From Providencia heimbachae ATCC 35613 (GTDB lineage: Bacteria; Pseudomonadota; Gammaproteobacteria; Enterobacterales; Enterobacteriaceae), in contig NZ_LXEW01000048.1 in assembly GCF_001655055.1 (NCBI RefSeq), positions 62,001 through 126,000 on the forward strand: a stretch of DNA of 64,000 bases, read 5' to 3'. Position 1 is the first letter of the stretch. Each line of letters begins with the position of its first letter. Of this stretch, positions 27,765 to 37,113 are shown in pieces. The translations under genes and the position numbers were made by a program. Under the pieces are notes generated by a model. The model worked only from the letters and a program-made list of their open reading frames with translations, was not told the origin of the DNA and searched no databases.

Positions 27765-28538
27765 TTAAAAAATAGAAGAATATCTTACAGGTGACATAGC
27801 ACCTTTTTTTCTCAAATCATCAGGAATTTTTTTGCCGAGATAAAGTTGTGTTATTTCAGGTGGTGCCGCTTTTCCTCGGAACCCAAAACGGGATTTTTGA
27901 GTAGATTCAAACTCGTCGTCTGCATTCCAGGAAAGCATCTCTGGAAAATTCTCACGGGTAGATATGAGCCACTCATCAGCCACATACACCCCCCTTACGA
28001 TTCCTCTAACTGTAGCCAGTATAACTTCAGCTTTACGGGCACGCTCAACATTGACACGCCAGCTAAAACGTACGGCATCATAGAGGTCTACATCCTTTGA
28101 ACTTCTGTTCACAGATATCATGAGAACTTTATGTTGGAACACGACTGTTTCAGGTTGGTATGTTGCGATTAACTCTTTTATGTGTGCAGCTCCATATTCA
28201 TTACTGCCAGCACCGTTCGTGATGTTAGTTAAACCGGGATAGGCGTCTATAAGTGCGGCTTCAACCTCGTAAGCGGTCTTTTCATCAGACATGCCGTGTC
28301 GGTGAATTACATGGATAACCTCAAGACCAGCTAATCTTATCTCTCGAAGTTGTTTAAGTTTGTTGCTAAGTAATTCATCATCGTCAGCCGCGGCGACCTC
28401 TCCTCGCATATGAGCAAATACACGATTTCCTTTTCCTTTTCCCACGTAGAAGGTACTTCCATCCCGAGGATCAATTAGGCGGTATACATACCAGCCAAGA
28501 TGTTCTATTATTCCCGGTGGAAACTCATTAATATCCAT
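27765..28538 (-). CDS. GIY-YIG protein, LEM-3-like type (257 aa)
   Basis: A 257-residue protein with an N-terminal GIY-YIG-like domain: [20 protein letters not shown] then [13 protein letters not shown] and a downstream Glu-rich helix ([20 protein letters not shown]). This matches the LEM-3-like GIY-YIG family, many of which are single genes in bacteria. The C-terminal half (about 120-257) is not recognised; it has [20 protein letters not shown] and a basic tail. The frame extends to 28601, but ATG 28538 has AGGAG at 9 bases and starts at the domain ([10 protein letters not shown]), so I use it. It stands between the methyltransferase operon and the integrase, on the opposite strand. It is a predicted nuclease, target unknown. 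Confidence 0.75.
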   Translation of the reverse strand: MDINEFPPGIIEHLGWYVYRLIDPRDGSTFYVGKGKGNRVFAHMRGEVAAADDDELLSNKLKQLREIRLAGLEVIHVIHRHGMSDEKTAYEVEAALIDAYPGLTNITNGAGSNEYGAAHIKELIATYQPETVVFQHKVLMISVNRSSKDVDLYDAVRFSWRVNVERARKAEVILATVRGIVRGVYVADEWLISTRENFPEMLSWNADDEFESTQKSRFGFRGKAAPPEITQLYLGKKIPDDLRKKGAMSPVRYSSIF

Positions 28539-28708
28539 GTCATAACTCCTTATTACTTGATTTATGAGGCATAAGCAAAACATAGTAATGCCGATTAACA
28601 CTTAATAGTACTCATTAATCTTCTTTGATTGGTATAGTGAAGAAAAAGCAACTTCGGATCTTGGCACAAAGCTGACATTTGGACGATGTATAGTTCTGTG
28701 CCCTTATA

Positions 28709-28734
28709 GTACCAGCTCAAATTTGAGCTGGTAC
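28709..28734. repeat. Perfect 26-bp palindrome after the integrase gene
   Basis: GTACCAGCTC AAATTT GAGCTGGTAC is a perfect palindrome ending 6 bases before the integrase stop codon (minus strand), between it and the LEM-3-like gene. There is no T-run, so it may be an operator or recombination-related site rather than a simple terminator. Confidence 0.7.
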
Positions 28735-28739
28735 ACATG

Positions 28740-29981
28740 TTACCCAACTAGCGATATCCCTCTTATTCCACCTTCTATAATACTTCCCCTATCAGCCGCT
28801 TCAATAAAATCAGCCCACCATTGCATCATAGGGCGTCTTTGCTCTAGATAATCACTGCGGTTATAAGCACGCCTAACTTCATTTTTATCAACGTGGGCGA
28901 GGGCGGCTTCAATCACATCGGGTGGGAAGTCCTGTTCATTGAGAGCGGTGCTGGCAATTGAACGTAGACCGTGTGAAACAAGTACACCTCCGAATCCAGT
29001 GCGTTTTAATGCAGCATTGACGGTTTGGCTATTCATAGGTTGGGTAGGTTTAATGCGGCTAGGAAAGATAAACTCACGATGACCACTGAGTGGTTTCATT
29101 AGTTCTAAGATAGCTAACGCAGCGTCAGATAACGGAATAGTGTGCTCACGGTTCATCTTCATTCTGGCAGCAGGGATCTTCCATTCTTTGGTTTCAAAGT
29201 TGATTTCATCCCAACGCGCTTCAGCGGCTTCGGCAGGGCGGGAGATGGTAAGTAGCTGCCACATAAACAAGCATCGAGTCGATAGGCTAATACTAGCTGT
29301 ACGCATTGTCTGCATGAGCTTTGGTAGCTGATCTGGGGGGATGCTTGGCATATTCTTTTTCTTGGGCTTTTCAAAAGCTTTACCAATGTTGATACTTGGT
29401 ACGGCATCAATTAACCCAGTATTTTGAGCATAGATCATGACTTCGTTGATTCGCTGACAAAGGCGACGAACGGTTTCTAACGCACCTCTGGCCTGAACGG
29501 GTTGTATTGCTTGAACCAATATATGGGCTTTGATATCGGTAACGCTGATATCACCAATAGCGGGAAATACATCTCGTTCAAGTGAACGCCAAATATCGTT
29601 ACCGTAGTCTTCTGTTACAGTAGACTTCTTCACTTCCCACCAACGTTCAGCGACAAGTTGAAAGGTATTTGCCTTAGCTTCTAAGCTGTTACGGACTTGC
29701 TCTTTATGGTGATCTTGTGGGTCTATTTGTTTAGCGAGGAGTGTTCTTGCTTCAAGGCGATAGCTACGTGCATCGGCAAGGCTGACGGCAGGGTAAGAAC
29801 CAAGGCTCTTTTTAGCTCGCTTTTTAGTGAGAGGGCGAATGTAGCGAAATGACCACAGCTTGCTGCCATTGGGTTTAACCAATAGCTCTAATCCATCGCC
29901 ATCATAGAGGACATAATCACTCTGTTTCGGCTTTGCTGCGTCGATCTCTTTTACTGATAAGGGTTTGGTTTGTCTTGCCAT
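28740..29981 (-). CDS. P4-type tyrosine integrase of the ssrA island
   Basis: A 413-residue tyrosine recombinase that inserts and excises the island at the 3' end of ssrA, 180 bases away. The N-terminal arm-binding domain has LSVKEIDAAKPKQSDYVLYD and GLELLVKPNGSKLWSFRY, typical of P4/CP4 integrases. In the C-terminal half the catalytic residues are seen as TISRPAEAAEARW (Arg), HGLRSIAS (His-x-x-Arg), ALAHVDKNEVRRAYNRSDY (His and Tyr). The length is normal and there is no break. The ATG at 29981 has GGAA 7 bases upstream. Repeats of AGGTGCCTA between it and ssrA are probably its arm sites. Confidence 0.95.
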   Translation of the reverse strand: MARQTKPLSVKEIDAAKPKQSDYVLYDGDGLELLVKPNGSKLWSFRYIRPLTKKRAKKSLGSYPAVSLADARSYRLEARTLLAKQIDPQDHHKEQVRNSLEAKANTFQLVAERWWEVKKSTVTEDYGNDIWRSLERDVFPAIGDISVTDIKAHILVQAIQPVQARGALETVRRLCQRINEVMIYAQNTGLIDAVPSINIGKAFEKPKKKNMPSIPPDQLPKLMQTMRTASISLSTRCLFMWQLLTISRPAEAAEARWDEINFETKEWKIPAARMKMNREHTIPLSDAALAILELMKPLSGHREFIFPSRIKPTQPMNSQTVNAALKRTGFGGVLVSHGLRSIASTALNEQDFPPDVIEAALAHVDKNEVRRAYNRSDYLEQRRPMMQWWADFIEAADRGSIIEGGIRGISLVG

Positions 29982-30000
29982 TTTGATGTTCCATTGTTTT

Positions 30001-30053
30001 TAGGCACCTTAAAAACTATAAAGGTTAATGAGGTGCCTATCAAGGTGCCTAAG
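30001..30053. repeat. Arm-type integrase repeats next to ssrA
   Basis: TAGGCACCT (30001-30009), AGGTGCCTA (30031-30039) and AGGTGCCTA (30043-30051) form two direct copies and one inverted copy between the integrase start and ssrA. A similar pair lies at 5422-5441. The arrangement fits binding sites for the integrase arm domain and possibly control of int by its own product. Confidence 0.65.
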
Positions 30054-30096
30054 ATGATCGGATTTAATTAGGTGACATCAGACTGCGCAGGACATA

Positions 30097-30131
30097 AAAA
30101 AGCCCGCAACTCATTGAGTTAGCGGGCTTTT
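30097..30131 (-). terminator. ssrA terminator
   Basis: Strong hairpin (AAAAGCCCGC ... GCGGGCTTTT) downstream of the ssrA 3' end on the minus strand, with a T-run on that strand. The island integration point lies at or near here, so the terminator may be island-borne or part of the target. Confidence 0.85.
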
Positions 30132-30163
30132 CAGTCTTCTTTGGACGTCCTTAGAAGATAATT

Positions 30164-30527
30164 TGGTGGAGCTGGCGGGAGTTGAACCCGCGTCCGAAAT
30201 TTCTACATCCTCGGTACTACATGCTTAGTCTAGTCTTTAAATTCATTTGCCAGCTGCGGACAGACACGCCACTAACAAACTATCCTGATTAAGTTTAATG
30301 CTTCAATCCCAGGCAAGGTATCCACACGATCTCTTTTGGTTTTGACCTCTCTTGATCCCCGTCCTAAGAGCGGAGGCTAGGGAGAGAGGGCGCTATGCAG
30401 GTTATTAAGCTGCTAGTGCGTAGTTTTCGTCGTTTGCGACTATTTTTTTGCGGCTTTTTACGAGGCCAACCGCCCCTCGGCATGCACCTTGGGTTTCGCA
30501 AATCCCGTCGAATCCAGAATCAGCCCC
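30164..30527 (-). ncRNA. ssrA: tmRNA
   Basis: A 364-nt tmRNA that rescues stalled ribosomes with SmpB by adding a degradation tag. The 5' end GGGGCTGATTCTGGATTCGA and the 3' T-arm and acceptor ending in CCA (30164) are intact. The tag reading frame at 30402-30437 encodes ANDENYALAA followed by two stop codons, the same tag as E. coli. The 3' end is the integration target of the island to its left and remains complete after insertion, as is usual for this class. smpB lies upstream on the same strand. Confidence 0.97.
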
Positions 30528-30541
30528 AAGTTGTTGAACGC

Positions 30542-30570
30542 AGTATAACAGGAAATTACTCTATAAAGCT
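30542..30570 (-). promoter_or_regulatory. Probable ssrA promoter
   Basis: On the minus strand TATACT (30542-30547) is a good -10 box about 14 bases before the mature 5' end; a weak -35 lies near 30566. The short leader would be removed by RNase P. Confidence 0.5.
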
Positions 30571-30575
30571 AGGAC

Positions 30576-31058
30576 TTAGCGATTAGAATGTTTCATTATA
30601 CGTGCTTTATCTAATTGCCACTCACGATCTTTGATGTCAGAACGCTTATCGTGTGCTTTTTTACCCTTGGCAACGCCAATTTTAACTTTACACCACGCGT
30701 TTTTCCAATATAAGGAAAGCGCGATGACAGTGTAACCTTCACGGTTGACTCGACCATAAAGGCTATCTAATTCACGTTGGTTAAGTAATAACTTTCTACT
30801 ACGTGTTGGGTCACACACAACATGTGAGGATGCAACCATTAGTGGTGTGAAGTTAGCGCCGAATAAATATGCCTCGCCATCTCTTAGCAAGACGTAGCTA
30901 TCACCAATGTTGGCTTTGCCAGCACGTAATGATTTGACTTCCCAACCTTGTAGGGACAAACCCGCCTCGAACTCCTCTTCGATAGAATATTCGTGGCGAG
31001 CACGTTTGTTCATAGCAATTGTTGCTGAACCGGGTTTATAGGGTTTTTTCTTTGTCAT
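30576..31058 (-). CDS. smpB: SsrA-binding protein
   Basis: A 160-residue RNA-binding protein that holds tmRNA in the stalled ribosome and mimics a codon-anticodon contact. Recognised by [40 protein letters not shown] and the basic C-terminal tail [20 protein letters not shown], which follows the mRNA channel. The ATG at 31058 gives the family start [15 protein letters not shown]; the frame extends 16 codons further without support. It lies next to ssrA on the same strand and is divergent from ratA, the usual enterobacterial order. Confidence 0.97.
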   Translation of the reverse strand: MTKKKPYKPGSATIAMNKRARHEYSIEEEFEAGLSLQGWEVKSLRAGKANIGDSYVLLRDGEAYLFGANFTPLMVASSHVVCDPTRSRKLLLNQRELDSLYGRVNREGYTVIALSLYWKNAWCKVKIGVAKGKKAHDKRSDIKDREWQLDKARIMKHSNR

Positions 31059-31210
31059 AGTCCAGTCATTATACTGTAAGCTGAGTTGAAAGAAATCTTT
31101 CTGCACGGATATTTTTTTAATTGTGCAATTATTGCTCTATTAGGTTTTGTTTTTTGTTTAACCAACCAATAGTGGTATTATATGCACAGTTTTTGGGGAT
31201 AGGAATTGAT

Positions 31211-31645
31211 ATGCCACAGATAAGTCGCTCTGCATTAGTCCCTTTTAGTGCAGAACAAATGTATAAACTCGTTAATGATGTTGTTTCATATCCTAGTTTT
31301 TTGCCAGGGTGTGTGGGTAGTCGTATTATTAGCCATAATACGGATGAAATGACTGCGTCAGTAGAGGTATCGAAAGCAGGGATCAGTAAAACGTTCGTAA
31401 CCAAAAATGTGTTAGAAGACAATAAATGTATTCACATGCAATTGGTTGAGGGACCTTTTAGTAAACTTTCTGGAGGATGGCGATTTATTCCATTAAGCGC
31501 AGATGCTTGTAAAATTGAATTTCATCTTGATTTTGAATTTACAAATAAGCTGATTGAACTGGCTTTTGGTAAAGTATTCAAAGAGCTTGCTAATAATATG
31601 GTTCAAGCTTTTACGTTAAGGGCTAAGGATGTTTATAGTGTCTGA
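31211..31645 (+). CDS. ratA: Ribosome association toxin / coenzyme Q-binding START-like protein
   Basis: A 144-residue START-like (polyketide cyclase/COQ10) protein. In E. coli RatA (YfjG) binds free 50S subunits when overproduced and blocks 70S formation; the COQ10 relation suggests a lipid or quinone ligand. Seen: [48 protein letters not shown] and the C-terminal helix [15 protein letters not shown]. The ATG at 31211 has AGGA upstream; a longer frame from 31121 encodes a non-conserved extension. It overlaps ratB and is divergent from smpB. Confidence 0.93.
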   Translation: MPQISRSALVPFSAEQMYKLVNDVVSYPSFLPGCVGSRIISHNTDEMTASVEVSKAGISKTFVTKNVLEDNKCIHMQLVEGPFSKLSGGWRFIPLSADACKIEFHLDFEFTNKLIELAFGKVFKELANNMVQAFTLRAKDVYSV

Positions 31646-31931
31646 CCTAAATGTTGAAGTAACTTACGCTTTACCAGAAAAACAATTTTTATTACCTGTT
31701 AAGGTTGCTGAAGGTGCAACTATTGAAGATGCAATCATTGCATCGGGTATTCTTTCATTACGTGCTGATATTGATCTGAAAAAAAATAAAGTGGGTATTT
31801 ACAGTCGTCCTGCAAAACTAACTGATGCGCTGCAAGATGGTGATCGTGTTGAGATTTATCGACCTTTAATTGCAGACCCTAAAGAGCTACGACGTAAACG
31901 CGCTGAAAAATCAAAAGAAGCTAAAAAGTAA
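31629..31931 (+). CDS. ratB: RnfH/UPF0125 family protein
   Basis: A 100-residue ubiquitin-like (beta-grasp) protein of the RnfH family. In E. coli it is encoded next to ratA but its function is not proven. Conserved stretches are [56 protein letters not shown]. The gene overlaps the 3' end of ratA by 17 bases if the ATG at 31629 is used; a GTG at 31638 is an alternative that would reduce the overlap. The two are clearly one transcript, ended by the hairpin at 31961. Confidence 0.92.
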   Translation: MFIVSDLNVEVTYALPEKQFLLPVKVAEGATIEDAIIASGILSLRADIDLKKNKVGIYSRPAKLTDALQDGDRVEIYRPLIADPKELRRKRAEKSKEAKK

Positions 31932-31960
31932 TTAGATCTTTAGTTCATTACTGAGCTGAT

Positions 31961-31987
31961 AAGCCGAGTTAATACTCGGTTTTTTTG
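31961..31987 (+). terminator. Terminator after ratA-ratB
   Basis: CCGAGT (31964-31969) pairs with ACTCGG (31974-31979) across loop TAAT, followed by a run of seven T. Typical intrinsic terminator. Confidence 0.85.
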
Positions 31988-32213
31988 TTTTTGTCTTAGC
32001 ACTTGCCCACACAAAAGAAACTCATTGAGTGGAATAATTAATTTAGGTCATCAAATAAGACAAGTTAGGGAAATAAGGATGACAGATAAAAGAGTCAGAA
32101 AGAGAAAAGTTAATAAGAGAATTAATAACTACCCGCTGGTTACTTATTTTAAGTCTTGGCAGGTAGTTACAATACAGAATATTGAAAAATTAAGAATATG
32201 CTACTTCAGTGTT

Positions 32214-32591
32214 TTATTCTGAAGCTTTAATTTCTTTTTTTTCCATTGATTCTTGCGCAGCAAGGTTTTTCTCATTCTTAATGTCAGTCAAGATACCATT
32301 ACGATCAAAAATGAGCGTCAGAGTTTCTTGTTGAACTGGATCATGACCAAGCTCTTGGCGGAAAACATAATACCAGGTCTGAGTACCAAACGGGTCGGAT
32401 AACATTGGTGTGCCCAAAGCATAAGCGACCTGTTGCTGAGTCATTCCTTTTTGGATCTTAGCAACATCTTTCGCTGTCAGGTAATTACCTTGGTTAATGT
32501 CTGGATGATAGACAAGACGTTCCATCATTGAACAGCCCGTAGACATTAATGCGAGTGATAGTGCAGCAGCAGTTAACAATTTATAACGCAT
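32214..32591 (-). CDS. bamE: Outer membrane assembly lipoprotein BamE
   Basis: A 125-residue lipoprotein of the BAM complex, which inserts beta-barrel proteins into the outer membrane. The signal [20 protein letters not shown] ends in a lipobox with Cys20. The BamE fold is seen in [40 protein letters not shown] and [11 protein letters not shown]. The C-terminal tail ([20 protein letters not shown]) is longer and more charged than in E. coli. It is convergent with ratB and lies downstream of recN on the same strand, as in E. coli. Confidence 0.96.
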   Translation of the reverse strand: MRYKLLTAAALSLALMSTGCSMMERLVYHPDINQGNYLTAKDVAKIQKGMTQQQVAYALGTPMLSDPFGTQTWYYVFRQELGHDPVQQETLTLIFDRNGILTDIKNEKNLAAQESMEKKEIKASE

Positions 32592-32703
32592 GGATATCTC
32601 ATTCCTTTTGGAGTCAGAACATCAATGATAATCGACATTGATACAATTTAAAACCTTCCTTAACGACTCTAAGACCACATGAGAGCAAAAAAGTTGTGAA
32701 AAA

Positions 32704-34365
32704 CTAGGCTGCAAGCAATTCTTTTGCATTTGCGAGAGTGTTTTTTGTTACTGCTGAACCTGCCAAAAGCCTTGCAAGTTCTTGTAATCTTGACTTTTTA
32801 TCTAAGAGTTGCATATGGGTTTCAGTTTCCACTCCATTTGTTTCTTTGCTGACATAAAAATGATGGTGTCCACAACCGGCCACTTGAGGTAAATGCGTCA
32901 CGCACATAACTTGGGTTGATTCTCCTAGTTCTCGCAGTAATTTACCAACGATAGCTGCGGTTGGTCCACTGATACCGACATCAACTTCATCAAATATCAG
33001 TGCAGGCGTATCCATTTTTTTCGCGGTGATAACTTGAATAGCAAGTGCGATACGAGATAGCTCTCCACCTGAGGCGACTTTAGCAAGAGCTTGATGAGGC
33101 TGCCCCGGGTTAGTCGTCACATTAAATTCCAGTTTAGATGCACCATCAACTTGTAGCTGCTCAGGGACAAACTTAATGTCGATGGTAAACTTACCGTGAG
33201 GCATTGATAGTTGATGCATACTACTGGTAATTAATTGGCTCAGTTCTTGCGCATAATGTAAACGTACGTGGTGTAGTCTTTCTGCGCTGGCTAATGCAGT
33301 TTGTCGATCCATAATGACTTGTTCATTTAAAGCGACACAATCTTCATTTTGATTAGCGATTTGTTCTTTTTCTGCTAATAACTGTTGAAATAATTCAGGT
33401 AATGTTTCTGGAGATACGTGGTGTTTTCGCGCAAGATTGATTTGCTTAGAAATACGTTTTTCAAGCTCAAATAAACGATTTGGATCTAATTCATACTGGT
33501 CACAATAATGCTTTAATTCATCACTGACTTCGCTTACTTGAATAGCAGCCTCGTCAAGCATGTCTAACAAACCCGAGAACTTAGGATTTAAGGAGGTCAA
33601 TTCAGTTAATTCGCTCTTCGCTGTATTCAACAAACTAATGATATTAGAATCATCACTGTCAGTTAAAATTTGAGTTATATTTTGGCCGAGAGAAAGGAAC
33701 TGCCCGTGATTTGCGAGTTGTTTATATTCTTGATCGATTTCTTCAAACTCACCTTGAATAGGCGTGAACTCGTTGAGTTCTTTTAAATGATATTCAAGTA
33801 ACTGTTGGCGAGATTCTCGTTCTTGCATTTGTTTTTGAAACACGGCAAGTTGTTGGCAGGAATCATGCCATTTTTGCCATGATTGTTTCATTTGAGATAA
33901 CAGATCTTGTTGATTTGCATACGTATCAAGTAGGAATTTTTGATGGGTGGTATCAAGCAATAATTGGTGTGCATGTTGTCCATGGATTTGAATCAATAGA
34001 GCGCCGAGTTCTCTTAATTGTGAAAGTGGAACTGAAACACCGTTGATAAAGCCACGAGAGCGGCCGTCAGACGCAATAGTACGGCGTAATAAACACTCAT
34101 TGTGATTATCAAGCTGATGCTCAGAGAGCCAATTAGAGGCCATTTGCGCGTCTTTAAGAGAAAAACGCGCGCAGAGGTCAGCGCGTTGTGCGCCGGGACG
34201 AACCATATTAGCTTCCCCGCGATTGCCTAGACACAGGCCGAGAGCATCAATAGCAATAGATTTACCTGCACCAGTTTCACCCGTAATGGCGGTCATACCA
34301 CTTCGAAAGTCAATTTCTAACTCACGGACAATAGCGAAGTTATTAATAGTTAGTTGCGTCAGCAT
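32704..34365 (-). CDS. recN: DNA repair protein RecN
   Basis: A 553-residue SMC-like ATPase that helps hold and repair double-strand breaks by recombination. Walker A is [10 protein letters not shown] near 28-37, the coiled-coil middle spans about 150-400, and the C-terminal ATPase half has the signature [15 protein letters not shown] and Walker [16 protein letters not shown]. The ATG at 34365 follows AGGAG at 7 bases; an upstream in-frame ATG at 34389 lies inside the LexA-controlled region and is unlikely. Two LexA boxes lie just upstream, so it is SOS-induced. It stands between nadK and bamE in the standard order. Confidence 0.97.
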   Translation of the reverse strand: MLTQLTINNFAIVRELEIDFRSGMTAITGETGAGKSIAIDALGLCLGNRGEANMVRPGAQRADLCARFSLKDAQMASNWLSEHQLDNHNECLLRRTIASDGRSRGFINGVSVPLSQLRELGALLIQIHGQHAHQLLLDTTHQKFLLDTYANQQDLLSQMKQSWQKWHDSCQQLAVFQKQMQERESRQQLLEYHLKELNEFTPIQGEFEEIDQEYKQLANHGQFLSLGQNITQILTDSDDSNIISLLNTAKSELTELTSLNPKFSGLLDMLDEAAIQVSEVSDELKHYCDQYELDPNRLFELEKRISKQINLARKHHVSPETLPELFQQLLAEKEQIANQNEDCVALNEQVIMDRQTALASAERLHHVRLHYAQELSQLITSSMHQLSMPHGKFTIDIKFVPEQLQVDGASKLEFNVTTNPGQPHQALAKVASGGELSRIALAIQVITAKKMDTPALIFDEVDVGISGPTAAIVGKLLRELGESTQVMCVTHLPQVAGCGHHHFYVSKETNGVETETHMQLLDKKSRLQELARLLAGSAVTKNTLANAKELLAA

Positions 34366-34391
34366 GTGCGCTCTCCTGTAAAAATACACAC

Positions 34392-34407
34392 CTGTGTTTT
34401 CATACAG
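34392..34407. promoter_or_regulatory. LexA box 1 (recN)
   Basis: CTGTGTTTTCATACAG fits the CTG-N10-CAG LexA consensus exactly and lies 27 bases upstream of the recN start. Confidence 0.9.
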
Positions 34408-34413
34408 TTTAAC

Positions 34414-34429
34414 CTGTTTTTTTATACAG
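34414..34429. promoter_or_regulatory. LexA box 2 (recN)
   Basis: CTGTTTTTTTATACAG fits CTG-N10-CAG, 22 bases from box 1 (two helical turns). Paired boxes suggest tight SOS repression of recN, as in E. coli. Confidence 0.9.
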
Positions 34430-34450
34430 TAAAGAGCTAGAGTGAAAAAA

Positions 34451-35350
34451 TTAAAAAGTTTTTTTAGACCATCCTAATTTTGAACTTAACGTATTGAAAT
34501 AATTATAATCTATTGGATGAACTAAATTTAAATTTTTATTACTGCGCTTAACAATAACTTCTTCTCCATCTTGAATAGGTAGCATTATTTGGCTATCACA
34601 GCTGACTTCATAGTCAATATTGCTACGTAAAAACTTCAATCGGATACTACTATCGCTGCTAATAACTAAAGGGCGAGATGAAAGAGTATGAGGAAACATA
34701 GGAACAAGTACAATGGCGTCTAAGTTTGGTGTTAATATTGGTCCGCCTGCAGATAAAGAATAGGCTGTTGAGCCTGTTGGTGTTGCAATAATGAGGCCGT
34801 CTGAGCGCTGAGAGAAAGCGAATTTATCATCAATATAGACTTCAAATTCAATCATATGAGCCACTTTACCTGGGTGTAAAACAATTTCATTGATTGCCGT
34901 ACTTTTCCGCGATTTTTGATTGGGCTTAATGACTTGAGCTTCGAGTAAAAAACGTTTTTCTTCATGATATTCACCTTCCAATACACGGGAAAGCTGTTGT
35001 AAAGCGTTATCAGGATCAAGGTCGGTTAGAAAACCTAAATTCCCACGGTTTACACCGATTACTTTATTGTTATAGCGAGACAAAATTCGTGCAGCGCCGA
35101 GCATATTCCCATCACCACCAACGACGACAACTAGATCTGCTTGCTGACCTATTTCAGTTAGATTGCCTGTATTCGCATTTTTTAAATTTAAATCTTTCGC
35201 AACTTGTTTATCAATAATGGCATGATAATCTTTGGATATTAGCCAATGGTAGATGAGTTCATGTGTAGCCAAGGCTTCAGGGTGCCTAGGGTGGCCAACA
35301 ATGCCAATGGTCTTAAAATGTGATTGTGGTTTAATCTTGTCCGTTTGCAT
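34451..35350 (-). CDS. nadK: NAD kinase
   Basis: A 299-residue cytoplasmic enzyme that makes NADP from NAD and ATP. The family core is clear: [20 protein letters not shown], the [12 protein letters not shown] motif (catalytic Asp), [15 protein letters not shown], and the substrate region [21 protein letters not shown] longer frame starts at 35368, but its ATG is followed by GAGAGG, which is well placed as ribosome site for the ATG at 35350 and matches the E. coli start better. It lies upstream of recN on the same strand and is divergent from grpE. Confidence 0.95.
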   Translation of the reverse strand: MQTDKIKPQSHFKTIGIVGHPRHPEALATHELIYHWLISKDYHAIIDKQVAKDLNLKNANTGNLTEIGQQADLVVVVGGDGNMLGAARILSRYNNKVIGVNRGNLGFLTDLDPDNALQQLSRVLEGEYHEEKRFLLEAQVIKPNQKSRKSTAINEIVLHPGKVAHMIEFEVYIDDKFAFSQRSDGLIIATPTGSTAYSLSAGGPILTPNLDAIVLVPMFPHTLSSRPLVISSDSSIRLKFLRSNIDYEVSCDSQIMLPIQDGEEVIVKRSNKNLNLVHPIDYNYFNTLSSKLGWSKKTF

Positions 35351-35380
35351 ACTTTTTTGGCCTCTCATTGTATGACTTCC

Positions 35381-35409
35381 CTTGAATCCCTGTATTAGAT
35401 CCCCATAAT
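35381..35409 (+). promoter_or_regulatory. Heat-shock (sigma-32) promoter of grpE
   Basis: CTTGAA (35381-35386), 14 bases, then CCCCATAAT (35401-35409). This closely matches the sigma-32 consensus CTTGAAA-N(11-15)-CCCCATNT and lies 43 bases before the grpE start. Confidence 0.88.
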
Positions 35410-35451
35410 ACTCTCATATATGGGATTAATGCTAAATACGCGGAGATATTC

Positions 35452-36042
35452 ATGAGTAGTAAAGACCAAAATATGCATGATGAGCAAGCTTCTGATCAAA
35501 ATGAAACTCAAAAAGTTCAAGCAGAACAAGAAGTCGAGCTTCAGCAAGACGAATTGCAAGCAGATGAACAAGCGTTAGCAGCGCGTATTGCTGAACTTGA
35601 GCAACAGCTTGAAGCTTCAAGAAAAACAGAGCGTGAAGCGATGTTACGTGCTCATGCAGAAATTGAAAATATTCGTCGTCGTACTGAGTTAGATATCGAA
35701 AAAGCACATAAATTTGCGCTTGAGAAATTCTCAAACGAATTATTACCCGTGCTTGATAATCTAGAGCGTGCAATTGAAGCGGCTGATCACGAAAGTGAAG
35801 AATCAAAAGCAATGCTCGAGGGCTTAGATTTAACACTAAAAGCCTTTACGAATGCGATTGCTAAGTTTGGTATTGAAGTTGTCGGTGATACTAATGTGCC
35901 ATTCAATCCAGAAGTTCATCAAGCAATGACAATGATTGAATCACCAGATCATCAATCAGGTCAAGTCATCAATGTGATGCAAAAAGGTTATACTTTAAAT
36001 AGTCGCTTATTAAGGCCAGCAATGGTTATTGTCTCTAAATAA
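35452..36042 (+). CDS. grpE: Nucleotide exchange factor GrpE
   Basis: A 196-residue cofactor of DnaK that releases ADP and resets the chaperone; also a thermosensor. The N-terminal 80 residues form a charged, Gln/Glu-rich coiled coil ([20 protein letters not shown]), followed by [40 protein letters not shown] and the beta-wing region ([20 protein letters not shown]). Good ribosome site (GGAG) before the ATG. Controlled by the sigma-32 promoter upstream and ended by the hairpin at 36061. It is a single-gene transcript, divergent from nadK. Confidence 0.97.
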   Translation: MSSKDQNMHDEQASDQNETQKVQAEQEVELQQDELQADEQALAARIAELEQQLEASRKTEREAMLRAHAEIENIRRRTELDIEKAHKFALEKFSNELLPVLDNLERAIEAADHESEESKAMLEGLDLTLKAFTNAIAKFGIEVVGDTNVPFNPEVHQAMTMIESPDHQSGQVINVMQKGYTLNSRLLRPAMVIVSK

Positions 36043-36060
36043 TCATTGGGTTGAATATAA

Positions 36061-36088
36061 AATGGGATGCAATGGCATCCCATTTTTT
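36061..36088 (+). terminator. grpE terminator
   Basis: ATGGGATGC pairs with GCATCCCAT across a 4-base loop, followed by six T. It also lies downstream of ung on the other strand and may serve both genes. Confidence 0.85.
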
Positions 36089-36103
36089 GTGATAGAGACA
36101 AAA

Positions 36104-36784
36104 TTACTCTGGGATCACAGGGTTCCAGTCAATTGGGGGGCAGTTCTGCTGCTCTAATAATGTGTTTGTTTGGGAAAAATGCCCACAGCCTAGAAAACCA
36201 CGATGAGCAGAAAGAGGGGAAGGGTGAGGTGCTTTTAAGACATGATGACGTTTAGTGTCAATGATACGCCCTTTTTTCTGAGCATGAGCTCCCCAGAGTA
36301 GAAAAACAACCCCTTCAGTATGTTCATTAATTGCGGCAATGACTTTATCGGTGAACGTTTCCCAGCCTAAATGGGCATGTGAATGGGCATTACCTTGTTC
36401 AACCGTTAAGACGGTATTCAACAATAATACCCCTTGGCGTGCCCAATTCAGTAAATAGCCATGATCAGGACGGCTAAATCCATCAATATCTTTTTCGAGT
36501 TCTTTATACATATTGACTAGTGATGGTGGCGGCTTAATGCCAGGCAGTACGGAAAAAGATAAACCATGTGCTTGCCCTGGCCCATGATAAGGGTCTTGCC
36601 CAAGTATCACGACTTTGACATCAGCAAGTTCGGTGTAGCGAAATGCATTAAAAACATCATCTTGAGGTGGGTAGATGATTTTTCCTTGTTGACGTTCATT
36701 TGCGACATAAGCCAATGTGTCTGTAAAGTAAGGCTGAGTCTTTTCAGCGCCAATGACATCGTGCCAAGTGAGTGAATTTGACAT
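36104..36784 (-). CDS. ung: Uracil-DNA glycosylase
   Basis: A 226-residue family 1 uracil-DNA glycosylase that removes uracil from DNA to start base excision repair. The catalytic water-activating loop [18 protein letters not shown] is intact, as is the minor-groove loop [18 protein letters not shown]. The ATG at 36784 gives [20 protein letters not shown], aligned with the E. coli start; four upstream codons in frame are unlikely. It is convergent with grpE and divergent from grcA, the normal neighbourhood. Confidence 0.96.
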   Translation of the reverse strand: MSNSLTWHDVIGAEKTQPYFTDTLAYVANERQQGKIIYPPQDDVFNAFRYTELADVKVVILGQDPYHGPGQAHGLSFSVLPGIKPPPSLVNMYKELEKDIDGFSRPDHGYLLNWARQGVLLLNTVLTVEQGNAHSHAHLGWETFTDKVIAAINEHTEGVVFLLWGAHAQKKGRIIDTKRHHVLKAPHPSPLSAHRGFLGCGHFSQTNTLLEQQNCPPIDWNPVIPE

Positions 36785-36920
36785 GAAATATCCCATAACG
36801 ATTAATTTATAGCGGTTAGCTTACTTGTTCATGGGTGAGAGATAAAGCATTGTTCTTGGCTATGTCGTTCAAATTATTTTGAAAAACTATAAAAATAAGT
36901 AAATTTGTGATTTTTAAATT

Positions 36921-36934
36921 TTGATTTAAATCAT
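36921..36934. promoter_or_regulatory. FNR box, distal (grcA)
   Basis: TTGATTTAAATCAT fits TTGAT-N4-ATCAA with one mismatch. Its centre is 52 bases from the second box, close to the 53-base spacing known for E. coli yfiD/grcA. Confidence 0.75.
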
Positions 36935-36972
36935 AAAGTTGTATAAGACTGATTAATTACTATTCGAAATAA

Positions 36973-36986
36973 TTGATAAATATCAA
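36973..36986. promoter_or_regulatory. FNR box, proximal (grcA)
   Basis: TTGATAAATATCAA is a perfect TTGAT-N4-ATCAA site. It should activate grcA under oxygen limitation; the far box may modulate it as in E. coli. Confidence 0.88.
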
Positions 36987-37113
36987 AGAAAATGACCACT
37001 CTAGCTGGTATATATTAGATAAATAGATTGGTTAGACCAAATATCCAATCGGTTGTTGGTATAAGGCTAACAATCAAAGATTGATTCAATCTAGCTCGAA
37101 CGTGGAGGTCGAC

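Noticed and set aside
32025-32222. 65-aa frame between ratB terminator and bamE
   Set aside because: Very basic, low-complexity sequence, no good ribosome site, no recognised family; likely chance.
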